In this document: in pieces, positions 8,636 to 16,092 of the stretch | Layout of the letters: each line of letters opens with the position of its first letter | Position numbering within the stretch: position 1 is the first letter of the stretch | Assembly: GCA_038530285.1 (NCBI GenBank) | Contig: JBCBCY010000017.1 | Coordinates: 14,987 to 78,986 of the forward strand | Source: JASJAR01 sp038530285 | GTDB taxonomy: Bacteria > Pseudomonadota > Alphaproteobacteria > Rhodobacterales > Rhodobacteraceae | Reading direction: 5' to 3' | DNA length: 64,000 nucleotides | Position numbers and translations under genes: made by a program | Notes under the pieces: generated by a model | Databases searched by the model: none | What the model saw: only the letters and a program-made list of their open reading frames with translations | What the model was told of the DNA's origin: nothing

Positions 8636-9600
8636 TCGGTGTGATTTCCTACCTGGTGTTTTTCGCCACCACCGCGTCCATCCTGGCGATCGCGGTCCTG
8701 GGGCTGAACCTGCAATGGGGGAACACGGGCCTTTTTAACGGCGGGGTGGTGGCGTTCTTCGGGGCAGGGGCCTACGGCACGCTGATCCCGGGCGGCACCC
8801 CGCAGGCGGGGCAGCTGGGCGGGTACGAACTGATCTATCCTCTAGCCCTGATCGGCGGGATGGTCACCGCGGGGCTTTTGGCCTGGATCGTGGGGCTTTT
8901 GACCCTACGGCTCAGGCATGATTATCTCGCCATCGCGACTTTTGGCGTGGCTGTCGCGTTTGAAAACCTGATGCGCAATGCCGAATGGCTGGCCGGCGGC
9001 GCCAAAGGCATTCGCGGATTTGAACGGCCCCTGCGCGCGGCCCTGGGCGATGGGTTCATCTACAACCTGTTGTTCTTCGCGGTGGTGCTGGCGATCCTGA
9101 TCGCGGTCTATGTCTTTCTTGAACGCCTCGTCGCCTCACCCTTTGGCCGCTTGCTGCGCGCGATCCGCGAAGATGAAACGGCGGCGAGGTCGCTGGGCAA
9201 AAGCCCCACGCGGGTGCGGCTGACGGCGTTTGTGGCCGGCTCGGTCATCCTGGGGCTGGCTGGCGGGCTCTACGGCACGTTCTATGCGTTTGTCTCGCCG
9301 CAAGACGTGCTGCCCACACTCACCTTCCAGATCTGGGCCATGCTCATCGTCGGCGGGGCCGGCAACAACCGTGGCGCAATTTTCGGCGCCTTCCTCATTT
9401 GGGGCGCCTGGACGGCGTCAGGATGGGCATTATCGCGATTTGCCCCGATAGAAGCCCAACTTTACACCGGTTCCATTCAATTCGTCTTGATTGGGTCGGT
9501 AATTGTCACAATGCTCATGTGGCGTCCGCAGGGACTTCTGCCCGAACGCCTCGTGGTCTCGCAAAGGGGGCAAACCCCGTCCGTCAAACAGGGAGTGTAA
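8632..9600 (+). CDS. livM: ABC transporter permease (LivM-like)
   Basis: The second permease, 322 residues and about eight to nine membrane segments. The block LRHDYLAIATFGVAVAFEN and the ATPase-contact loop LLRAIREDETAARSLGKSP are typical of LivM, as is the ending MWRPQGLLPE. The ATG overlaps the livH stop. It completes the membrane channel; the binding-protein gene follows after a one-base gap. Confidence 0.92.
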   Translation: MIGVISYLVFFATTASILAIAVLGLNLQWGNTGLFNGGVVAFFGAGAYGTLIPGGTPQAGQLGGYELIYPLALIGGMVTAGLLAWIVGLLTLRLRHDYLAIATFGVAVAFENLMRNAEWLAGGAKGIRGFERPLRAALGDGFIYNLLFFAVVLAILIAVYVFLERLVASPFGRLLRAIREDETAARSLGKSPTRVRLTAFVAGSVILGLAGGLYGTFYAFVSPQDVLPTLTFQIWAMLIVGGAGNNRGAIFGAFLIWGAWTASGWALSRFAPIEAQLYTGSIQFVLIGSVIVTMLMWRPQGLLPERLVVSQRGQTPSVKQGV

Positions 9601-9601
9601 G

Positions 9602-10864
9602 ATGTCTTTATCGAAACGCCTATGGGCCGGCCTGGCCATGGTGCTGGGGCTGGCGATGCTGCCGACGCTCAGCCTTGCGCAGGATTGCACGACAAAGATC
9701 GGCGCGGTGCTGCCCACGTCTGTGGACTGGGGCCGCCCGATTGCCGAAACCGCGCAATTCGCCGTCGATCAGGTGAATGCCGCCGGTGGTGTGGCGGGCT
9801 GCCAGATCGAAATGGTGCTGCGCGACACGCAGGTTGACCCCAAGGTCGGCGTGGATGCGGCCAAAGCACTGGTGGACCTTGAAGGGATCAACCTGCTGCT
9901 GGGCGCGGTATCCTCGGGCGTGTCGATGCCGATCCTGACCTCGGTCACCGTCCCCGGAGATGTCCTGCAAATGTCGTGCTGTTCGTCGTCGACCGCGTTC
10001 ACGGCTTTGGCCGAGGAAGGGAAAACCAACGGGCTGTGGTTCCGCACCTTCGCCACCACCGGCGTGCAATCGGCGGTCGCGGCCAAGGTTGCAGGCGACC
10101 AGGGCTTCGGGTCCGTCGCGATCCTTTACAAAAACGACGATTGGGGCCAGGACATGGCCCGCCTTGTGGCCGCCGATATGGCCGCGATGGGTGTCGATGT
10201 GACCGCGTCTGTCGCCATCAACGACGCGCAGCCGAGCTACCGCGGTGAGGTGACCGAAGCGCTCGCCACCCAGCCCGAAGCGCTGTATCTCGCCCTTTAC
10301 CCCGCTGAAGGCACCGCGGCGGTGCGCGAATGGATCTCGCTTGGGGGCACCCAGAAAATGATCCTCGCCAACTCGCTGAAATCGGACGAATTCCGCGACA
10401 ATGTCGGGATGCAATACCTGGGCGAGGCTTTGGGGACAGACACCTCAAGCCCGCGCACTGAGAGTGCCGATGCCTTCCGCGCAGCCTATGTCGAACGGTT
10501 CGACTCTGAGCCCAATGGCCCAGGTCTGGCCAACAGCTATGACGCGGCCATGATCGGCCTTCTGGCGATGGAAGCCGCCGGCGAAGGGGCCACGGGCAGT
10601 GACATCGCGGCTGCGGTTGCAAAAGTCACCGACCCCGACGGCACCCCCATCACGGCAGACACCGCCGGGTTCGAAATGGCCAAAGAGGTGCTCGCAGGCG
10701 GCGGCACCGTGTCCTTCCAGGGCGCGACCGGCAACGTGCGGTTTGACGCCAACGGCGATGTCTCGGCCCCGGCTGTGGTCTGGTCGTTCACCGACGCCGG
10801 TGTGGAAGAGGTTGAATACCTCTCGCTGGTCGATGTTGACGCCTTCATGGCCGGGCTGAAGTAA
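9602..10864 (+). CDS. periplasmic substrate-binding protein of the Liv-type transporter
   Basis: A 420-residue type I periplasmic binding protein. Residues 1-26 are a classical signal peptide ending LSLAQ. The mature protein opens with KIGAVLPTSVDWGRP, followed by the two-lobe pattern of the Peripla_BP_6/HAAT family (GAVSSGVSMPILTSV, VAILYKNDDWGQDMA). The cluster MSCCSSSTAF near the binding cleft is unusual. Being last in the operon is common, and the strong hairpin after it probably ends the transcript. Ligand unknown; branched-chain amino acids, amides or sugar-like compounds are possible. Confidence 0.9.
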   Translation: MSLSKRLWAGLAMVLGLAMLPTLSLAQDCTTKIGAVLPTSVDWGRPIAETAQFAVDQVNAAGGVAGCQIEMVLRDTQVDPKVGVDAAKALVDLEGINLLLGAVSSGVSMPILTSVTVPGDVLQMSCCSSSTAFTALAEEGKTNGLWFRTFATTGVQSAVAAKVAGDQGFGSVAILYKNDDWGQDMARLVAADMAAMGVDVTASVAINDAQPSYRGEVTEALATQPEALYLALYPAEGTAAVREWISLGGTQKMILANSLKSDEFRDNVGMQYLGEALGTDTSSPRTESADAFRAAYVERFDSEPNGPGLANSYDAAMIGLLAMEAAGEGATGSDIAAAVAKVTDPDGTPITADTAGFEMAKEVLAGGGTVSFQGATGNVRFDANGDVSAPAVVWSFTDAGVEEVEYLSLVDVDAFMAGLK

Positions 10865-10880
10865 GCCCAACGCGAAATCC

Positions 10881-10904
10881 GGGCCGTCCCCCGCGGGGCG
10901 GCCC
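10881..10904 (+). terminator. hairpin after the transporter operon
   Basis: GGGCCGTCCCC and GGGGCGGCCC form a GC-rich stem with one bulged T and a short CGC loop, 17 bases after the binding-protein stop. There is no long T tract, so termination strength is uncertain. Confidence 0.5.
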
Positions 10905-10963
10905 CTTGCCTGCGTCCGCGCGCCCGATTGACCAAACCGGCCAAAGGATGCGACATTTGTCCC

Positions 10964-11209
10964 ATGAACACCGCCGCCCGTTCCCTGACCCGCGCCGCTG
11001 AACGCGTGACCGCTTTGGTCACCGCCCGCCTGCGCGGCCGCGATATCCACACCGAGCTTGAACGCCTCGACGCCCTGCCGCGCGCCCGCGCCCGGGTTGA
11101 GGTCGCAGGCGTCATCGCGGCCATCCTTGGGCTGGCGGTGCTGGCGGCCAGCCTCGGCTGGATTGCCATGGCGGCGTTCTTCCTGCTGGTCCTTTATATC
11201 GGGCGCTAA
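10964..11209 (+). CDS. small membrane protein of unknown function
   Basis: An 81-residue protein with a basic, arginine-rich N-terminal half and a C-terminal hydrophobic hairpin (VEVAGVIAAILGLAVLAASLGW then IAMAAFFLLVLYIGR). I chose ATG 10964; an upstream start near 10928 is possible but adds a non-hydrophobic leader. No family recognised. It stands alone after the transporter operon. Confidence 0.5.
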   Translation: MNTAARSLTRAAERVTALVTARLRGRDIHTELERLDALPRARARVEVAGVIAAILGLAVLAASLGWIAMAAFFLLVLYIGR

Positions 11210-11337
11210 ACCCCTGCGACGGCCGGTCGCAGCCGCTGCGCAAATCCCTGACAGGCTTGGCCAATTCTAATGTATACTTCCGTATGCTACTGATTTTAAT
11301 ACTTTTTTCCAAAGACTTTTGAACCAGCGTGCGCCAG

Positions 11338-11359
11338 CCTGCGTAACCCTTGGGTCATT
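11338..11359 (+). promoter_or_regulatory. conserved leader/promoter motif, copy 1
   Basis: The block CCTGC-TAACC-TTGGGTCA (hyphens mark variable bases) matches 45612-45633 at 19 of 22 positions. It lies 20 bases upstream of the small membrane protein gene at 11379. The other copy precedes a poly-Asp protein gene. It may be a shared regulator site or a leader element. Confidence 0.5.
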
Positions 11360-11378
11360 TCAGCTTTAGGAGTCTAAA

Positions 11379-11537
11379 ATGGAATACCTGATGGCTACGC
11401 TCTCGTTCGGCACACTCGGCGGCTTTGCCGTCTTCGCCTATCTCAACGCCCGTGCGACAGACAAATTGAAAGACGATCCCAAGCACAAACCCTCGACGCT
11501 GTGCGCCCAAAGCGACCATTGGTCGGCGGCGAAGTAA
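11379..11537 (+). CDS. 52-residue membrane protein
   Basis: A short gene with a near-ideal ribosome binding site (TTTAGGAG, six bases before the ATG). The product starts MEYLMATLSFGTLGGFAVF, a single membrane segment, and has a charged, cysteine-containing tail (KLKDDPKHKPSTLCAQ). It is preceded by an AT-rich stretch (11270-11320) that likely holds the promoter and by a 22-base motif shared with 45.6 kb. I do not know the family. Confidence 0.65.
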   Translation: MEYLMATLSFGTLGGFAVFAYLNARATDKLKDDPKHKPSTLCAQSDHWSAAK

Positions 11538-11627
11538 GTCCCTTCGCCGATCCCGCAGATTGCGCGGGGTCGGCCCTTGGCAGGCCGTTGGACTGGCCAA
11601 GCCCCACGCGGTGCGGTAGCGACACGC

Positions 11628-12104
11628 ATGCATGTCGAGACCGTCATCGAAGACCCGCGCTGGGAAGAGCTGGACCTTACCCACCTGGCCGAAACCGCCG
11701 CCCAAGCGAGCTTTGACCATTTGGCGTTGTTTGGCCTGTCACTCGCCTGTCTGGGCACCGATGACGCAAGAATCGCCAGGCTAAACGCTCAGTTTCGCAC
11801 CAAACCTACCCCGACCAACGTGTTGTCCTGGCCCAGCGAAGACCTTTCGCCAGACACCCCGGGTGCCGCGCCATCGCCGCCGACCGATCCCGAGATCGGC
11901 GATATCGCGCTGGCATATGAGACTTGTTGCGCAGAAGCCCAGACCGCAGGCATTGCCCTTTCAGCCCATGTCACCCATCTGGTCATTCACGGTGTTCTGC
12001 ATCTTTTGGGCTATGATCATCAAACCGATGAAGACGCCGACTTGATGGAAAACATCGAGATCGCCATACTTATGTCATTGGGGATCGCTAATCCCTATGG
12101 TTAG
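11628..12104 (+). CDS. ybeY: endoribonuclease/rRNA maturation factor YbeY
   Basis: A 158-residue metal-dependent endoribonuclease of the UPF0054 family, needed for 16S rRNA 3' maturation and ribosome quality control. The zinc motif H-x3-H-x5-H is present in LVIHGVLHLLGYDH, and NVLSWPSED is the expected 'TDVLSFP'-like segment. It is followed by corC and lnt, the usual ybeY-ybeX-lnt order; phoH (ybeZ), which often precedes it, is not here. Confidence 0.92.
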   Translation: MHVETVIEDPRWEELDLTHLAETAAQASFDHLALFGLSLACLGTDDARIARLNAQFRTKPTPTNVLSWPSEDLSPDTPGAAPSPPTDPEIGDIALAYETCCAEAQTAGIALSAHVTHLVIHGVLHLLGYDHQTDEDADLMENIEIAILMSLGIANPYG

Positions 12105-12136
12105 TCGACATAAGGTCGGCGTTTTGGAAAGGTGAA

Positions 12137-13009
12137 ATGGGCGACACCCAAGACGGGTCTTTAACGGCAGCGCCGGGCGCGCAGTCCTTGAGACAAAAGA
12201 GTTTTCTCGAACGTGTCTTTGGGTCCTTCGGGGCGCAAAGCGACACGGATGAACCCACCCATAACGAACCAAGCGACGCGCGTGCGGCGTCTCCGGGTCT
12301 GTCGAACCTGCGGCGGATGCGCGTGGAAGACGTGATGATTCCCAAGGTGGAAATTGTCGCCGTGCCCGCAACATCGACAAAATCTGAGCTTGTGGACGTG
12401 TTTCGCGCCTCGGGCCTGACGCGTTTGCCGGTCTATGACGAAACCCTCGATACGCCCATGGGCATGGTGCACCTGAAGGACCTCGCCCTCCAGCACGGGT
12501 TCAACGGTGGGGGGGAGCGGTATAATCTGCGCAAAATGCTGCGCCCGCTGCTTTATGCGCCACCCTCGATGCCGATCGGGGTTTTGTTGCAGAAAATGCA
12601 GTCGGACCGTCGCCACATGGCGCTGGTGATCGATGAATACGGCGGTGTCGATGGGCTGGTCACCATCGAAGACCTGATTGAACAGGTCGTCGGCGAGATC
12701 GAAGACGAACACGACATTGCCGAAGGGCGCTATTGGACCGTCGAAGGCCCGGGCTGCTATCTGGCGCAAGCCAAGACCCCGCTTGACGAGTTCGAAGCCG
12801 AGATTGGCACCAAGCTTGCCACGCCCGAGGATGAAGAAGAGATCGACACGCTGGGCGGGCTTGTGGCCATGCTGGCTGGCCGCGTGCCCGCGCGCGGTGA
12901 GGTGATCAAGCACCCCGACGGGCCCGATTTCGAAGTGGTCGATGCCGATCCGCGCCGGATCAAACGGCTGCGCGTGCGCCTGGCCAGTGCCGTGAAGGCC
13001 GCCGAGTAG
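12137..13009 (+). CDS. corC: CorC/HlyC-type protein with tandem CBS domains
   Basis: A 290-residue cytoplasmic protein. Residues about 60-190 hold two CBS domains (RVEDVMIPKVEIVAV; VIDEYGGVDGLVTIEDLIEQVVGEI), and residues about 200-285 a CorC_HlyC transporter-associated domain. There is no N-terminal DUF21 membrane domain, so it is the YbeX type, linked to ribosome homeostasis and Mg/Co efflux in other bacteria. It follows ybeY by 32 bases. Confidence 0.9.
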   Translation: MGDTQDGSLTAAPGAQSLRQKSFLERVFGSFGAQSDTDEPTHNEPSDARAASPGLSNLRRMRVEDVMIPKVEIVAVPATSTKSELVDVFRASGLTRLPVYDETLDTPMGMVHLKDLALQHGFNGGGERYNLRKMLRPLLYAPPSMPIGVLLQKMQSDRRHMALVIDEYGGVDGLVTIEDLIEQVVGEIEDEHDIAEGRYWTVEGPGCYLAQAKTPLDEFEAEIGTKLATPEDEEEIDTLGGLVAMLAGRVPARGEVIKHPDGPDFEVVDADPRRIKRLRVRLASAVKAAE

Positions 13010-13081
13010 GCCCCCAAAACCCGGGGTGAACGCAACGGCACCCAGGTGGGCGAGGCGCGTCTAGAACGCGCGGTCGCGATT

Positions 13082-13104
13082 TGAGTATTTTTGCCAGGGT
13101 GAAG
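13082..13104. repeat. Rhodobacteraceae intergenic element, copy 1
   Basis: GAGTATTTTTGCCAGGGTGAAG is a near copy of the element at 52334-52357 and resembles 23315-23338. It lies in the corC-lnt gap. Such elements recur between genes in this family; their function is unknown. Confidence 0.65.
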
Positions 13105-13191
13105 CCGAAACGGGTGCGCCGAAACTTCGGGGTTCCGCCCATCCGGGCAGAGGGGTAGTCAGGGCCTGACACAACCCCGACAGGAGCGGGC

Positions 13192-14688
13192 ATGCCGGGC
13201 AAGCCCCCGCCAGAACACACCCCTCAAGCCTCAACGCGGGTCACACTCGCCGCGGCGATCTGTGGCGGGCTGGCCGCTGCCTTGGGTCATGCGCCCTTCG
13301 GGCTTTGGCCGGTGGCGGTCTTGGGATTTGCCGCACTGATCTGGGCGGTGGCGCGAACCGCGCGCCCCGGGGTGGCGGGCTGGGTTGCGGGCACGGCCTA
13401 TTTCGGTGTGACGCTGCATTGGATTGTCGAACCCTTCCTGGTGGACATTGAACGCCACGGCTGGATGGCGCCCTTCGCGCTGGTGCTGTTGGCCGGCGGG
13501 TTGGCGCTGTTCTGGGCTGCGGCGGGCTGGCTTGCCACACGCATGTGGGGCCCGCGCGCGCTGGCCTTTGCCCTGGCGCTGAGCGCGGCTGAGGTGCTGC
13601 GCGGCCATATCTTCACCGGCTTTCCCTGGGTGCTGCCGGCGTACATCTGGGCCGACACGCCGCTTCGGTTGTCGGTGGCGTTCATCGGCTCATACGGGCT
13701 GACCTGTCTTACGCTTCTGGCCGCGGGGATGCCCTTTTACCTTCACACCCGTCGCGCCCTTTTGGGGGCAACGGCGGCCCTTGTTCTTTTGGGAGGCGCT
13801 GCGCTGCCGGGCCTTTTGCCGCCACCGGGTGGGGACCGCGAAAATGCCCCCCTTGGCACCGTGCGAATGCTCCAGCCCAACATCGATCAGGCCGACAAAT
13901 GGGACCGCGAGAAAATCCCCGCCAATTTCGAGCGCAAACTCGACCTGTCGCGCAGCGACGGCCCGGCGCCCGACCTGGTGATCTGGCCCGAGGCGGCTGT
14001 CGTCTATCCGCTCGATGTGGCTGGCCCCGCGCTTGAACAGATCGGCGCGGCGGCGGGCGTGCCCTTCATCACCGGCATCAACCGGCGCGAAGACGGGCGG
14101 TGGTACAATTCGCTGGTGGTCGCGGGCGCAGATGGCGCGGTGACGGCGACCTTTGACAAGGTCCATCTGGTCCCCTTCGGCGAATACATCCCCTTCGGCA
14201 TCCCTTTCCTGAGGCAAATGGCCGGCACCTCGTCCAACGGCTTCGCCGCCGGTGACCGCGTGCACCTGATCGACACGCCGCTGGGCCGCGCCCTGCCGCT
14301 GATTTGCTACGAGGGCATTTTCCCCGGCCACGCCTTCAAGGCGGGTGAGCGGGCCGACTATATCCTGATCCTGACCAATGATGCCTGGTTCGGCACCTTT
14401 GCCGGCCCCCAGCAGCACCTTGATATCGCGCGCTTCCGGGCCGCCGAACACCGCTTGGCCGTGGTGCGGGTCGCCAACAAAGGGGTCTCTGCGGTGATTG
14501 ACCCTTACGGCAATCTGGAACGGCCCCTTGCCGCCGATACCCCTGGCGCGGCCAATGCAGCGGTGCCCGATGCACCCGGCACCACGGCCTACGCGCGCAC
14601 GGGTGACACACCGCTGATGGTGTTGCTTGTTTTGGCGATCGTGAGTGCGGTGGTCGCACATCGGCGTAAACGCATTGCACATCCCTGA
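13192..14688 (+). CDS. lnt: apolipoprotein N-acyltransferase
   Basis: A 498-residue inner-membrane enzyme that adds the third acyl chain to lipoproteins. About six N-terminal membrane segments are followed by a periplasmic nitrilase-like domain with the Glu-Lys-Cys triad: IWPEAA (Glu), TFDKVHLVPFGEYIPF (Lys) and LICYEGIFP (Cys). A last membrane segment lies near the C-terminus. Its position after ybeY-corC is standard, and metK follows. Confidence 0.93.
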   Translation: MPGKPPPEHTPQASTRVTLAAAICGGLAAALGHAPFGLWPVAVLGFAALIWAVARTARPGVAGWVAGTAYFGVTLHWIVEPFLVDIERHGWMAPFALVLLAGGLALFWAAAGWLATRMWGPRALAFALALSAAEVLRGHIFTGFPWVLPAYIWADTPLRLSVAFIGSYGLTCLTLLAAGMPFYLHTRRALLGATAALVLLGGAALPGLLPPPGGDRENAPLGTVRMLQPNIDQADKWDREKIPANFERKLDLSRSDGPAPDLVIWPEAAVVYPLDVAGPALEQIGAAAGVPFITGINRREDGRWYNSLVVAGADGAVTATFDKVHLVPFGEYIPFGIPFLRQMAGTSSNGFAAGDRVHLIDTPLGRALPLICYEGIFPGHAFKAGERADYILILTNDAWFGTFAGPQQHLDIARFRAAEHRLAVVRVANKGVSAVIDPYGNLERPLAADTPGAANAAVPDAPGTTAYARTGDTPLMVLLVLAIVSAVVAHRRKRIAHP

Positions 14689-14710
14689 CCGCTAGGCTAG
14701 GCCAGCGCGA

Positions 14711-14756
14711 CCGTCACAACGGCTTCCTGGCGTGACGGCGAATATGCAATGGAGCA
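14711..14756 (+). promoter_or_regulatory. SAM/SAH-type riboswitch upstream of metK
   Basis: The RNA reads CCGTCACAACGGCTTCC then TGGCGTGACGG, a hairpin of CCGTCAC with GTGACGG, and after a spacer ATGGAGCA. The conserved text GTCACAACGGCTTCCTGGCG and the downstream GGAGCA match the compact SAM/SAH riboswitch known only from Rhodobacterales metK leaders. In that class the loop pairs with the GGAG Shine-Dalgarno as a pseudoknot when SAM or SAH binds, blocking translation. Here GGAG ends about 8 bases before the metK ATG, as expected for translational control. Confidence 0.93.
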
Positions 14757-14762
14757 ACCCCC

Positions 14763-15944
14763 ATGAGCCGACAGAACTATACCTTTACTTCGGAAAGCGT
14801 GTCCGAAGGTCACCCCGACAAGGTCTGCGACCGGATATCCGACGCCGTCCTTGATGCCTTCCTGACCGAAGAACCCGAAGCGCGTGTCGCCTGCGAAACC
14901 TTTGCCACCACCGGCATGGTCGTTGTCGGCGGCGAGGTTGGCTTGTCCGACCAGACCAAGCTTAAGGCCTTCATGGGCTCGATTTCTGAGATCGCGCGCG
15001 ATTGCATCCGCGATATCGGCTATGAGCAGGATCAATTCCACTGGAACACCTGCCGGGTGCTGAATTTCCTGCATGAACAATCCGCTCACATTGCCCAGGG
15101 CGTCGATGCGCGCGCCAACAAGGACGAAGGGGCGGGTGATCAGGGGATCATGTTCGGCTACGCGGTCGACGAGACGCCCGAACTGATGCCCGCGCCCATT
15201 CACTACGCCCACAAGATCCTTGAACGCCTCGCTGAGGTGCGCAAATCCGGTGCCGAGCCGATCCTGCGCCCGGATGCCAAATCGCAACTGTCGGTGCGCT
15301 ACGAAGGCGGCAAGCCGGTGGAAGTCACGTCGATCGTGCTGTCGACCCAGCATGAAAGCGAAGACCAGACGTCCGATGATATCCGCGCGATTGTCGAACC
15401 CTACATCCGTGAGGTTCTGCCCGCCGCGTGGCTGACCGACAAGACTGAATGGTGGGTCAACCCCACGGGCACATTCGTCATCGGCGGCCCCGACGGCGAC
15501 GCAGGGTTGACGGGGCGCAAGATCATCGTGGACACCTACGGCGGGGCGGCCCCCCACGGCGGTGGCGCGTTTTCGGGCAAGGACCCCACGAAGGTCGACC
15601 GTTCGGCAGCCTATGCCGCGCGCTATCTGGCCAAGAACGTGGTGGCCGCGGGCCTTGCAACCCGCTGCACGATCCAGCTGTCTTACGCCATCGGCGTGTC
15701 CAAACCCCTGTCGATCTATTGCGATACCTTCGGGACCGGTCAGGTGGACCCCGTCGCGATCGAAGCCGCCATCCCGCAGGTCATGGACCTGTCCCCGCGC
15801 GGCATCCGCGAACATCTGTCGCTGAACAAACCGATTTATCAGCGCACGGCGGCCTATGGGCACTTTGGCCGGGCCCCTGATGCCGACGGCGGGTTTTCAT
15901 GGGAAAGCACCGATTTGGCCGAGGCGCTGAAGCGCGCGGTCTAG
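14763..15944 (+). CDS. metK: S-adenosylmethionine synthetase
   Basis: A 393-residue enzyme making SAM from methionine and ATP. Signature segments are SEGHPDKVCDRISDAV near the start, GAGDQGIMFGYA and the P-loop-like GGGAFSGKDPTKVDRSAAY. The length is normal for alphaproteobacteria. The ATG at 14763 is set by the riboswitch-embedded Shine-Dalgarno, so output should fall when SAM is high. Confidence 0.97.
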   Translation: MSRQNYTFTSESVSEGHPDKVCDRISDAVLDAFLTEEPEARVACETFATTGMVVVGGEVGLSDQTKLKAFMGSISEIARDCIRDIGYEQDQFHWNTCRVLNFLHEQSAHIAQGVDARANKDEGAGDQGIMFGYAVDETPELMPAPIHYAHKILERLAEVRKSGAEPILRPDAKSQLSVRYEGGKPVEVTSIVLSTQHESEDQTSDDIRAIVEPYIREVLPAAWLTDKTEWWVNPTGTFVIGGPDGDAGLTGRKIIVDTYGGAAPHGGGAFSGKDPTKVDRSAAYAARYLAKNVVAAGLATRCTIQLSYAIGVSKPLSIYCDTFGTGQVDPVAIEAAIPQVMDLSPRGIREHLSLNKPIYQRTAAYGHFGRAPDADGGFSWESTDLAEALKRAV

Positions 15945-16092
15945 CGAGACGCTGACACCGGGCGCCAGGGCGGCCAACTCGAACGTCATATTTCGGGTTT
16001 CAAAGCTGAATTTCTGACCACTGGAAAAGGCCGGGCCTGTCCCTCCCGCCCGCGCAGTTGATTTTTCACCGCTCAGGTGCGCTGATTGCGCC

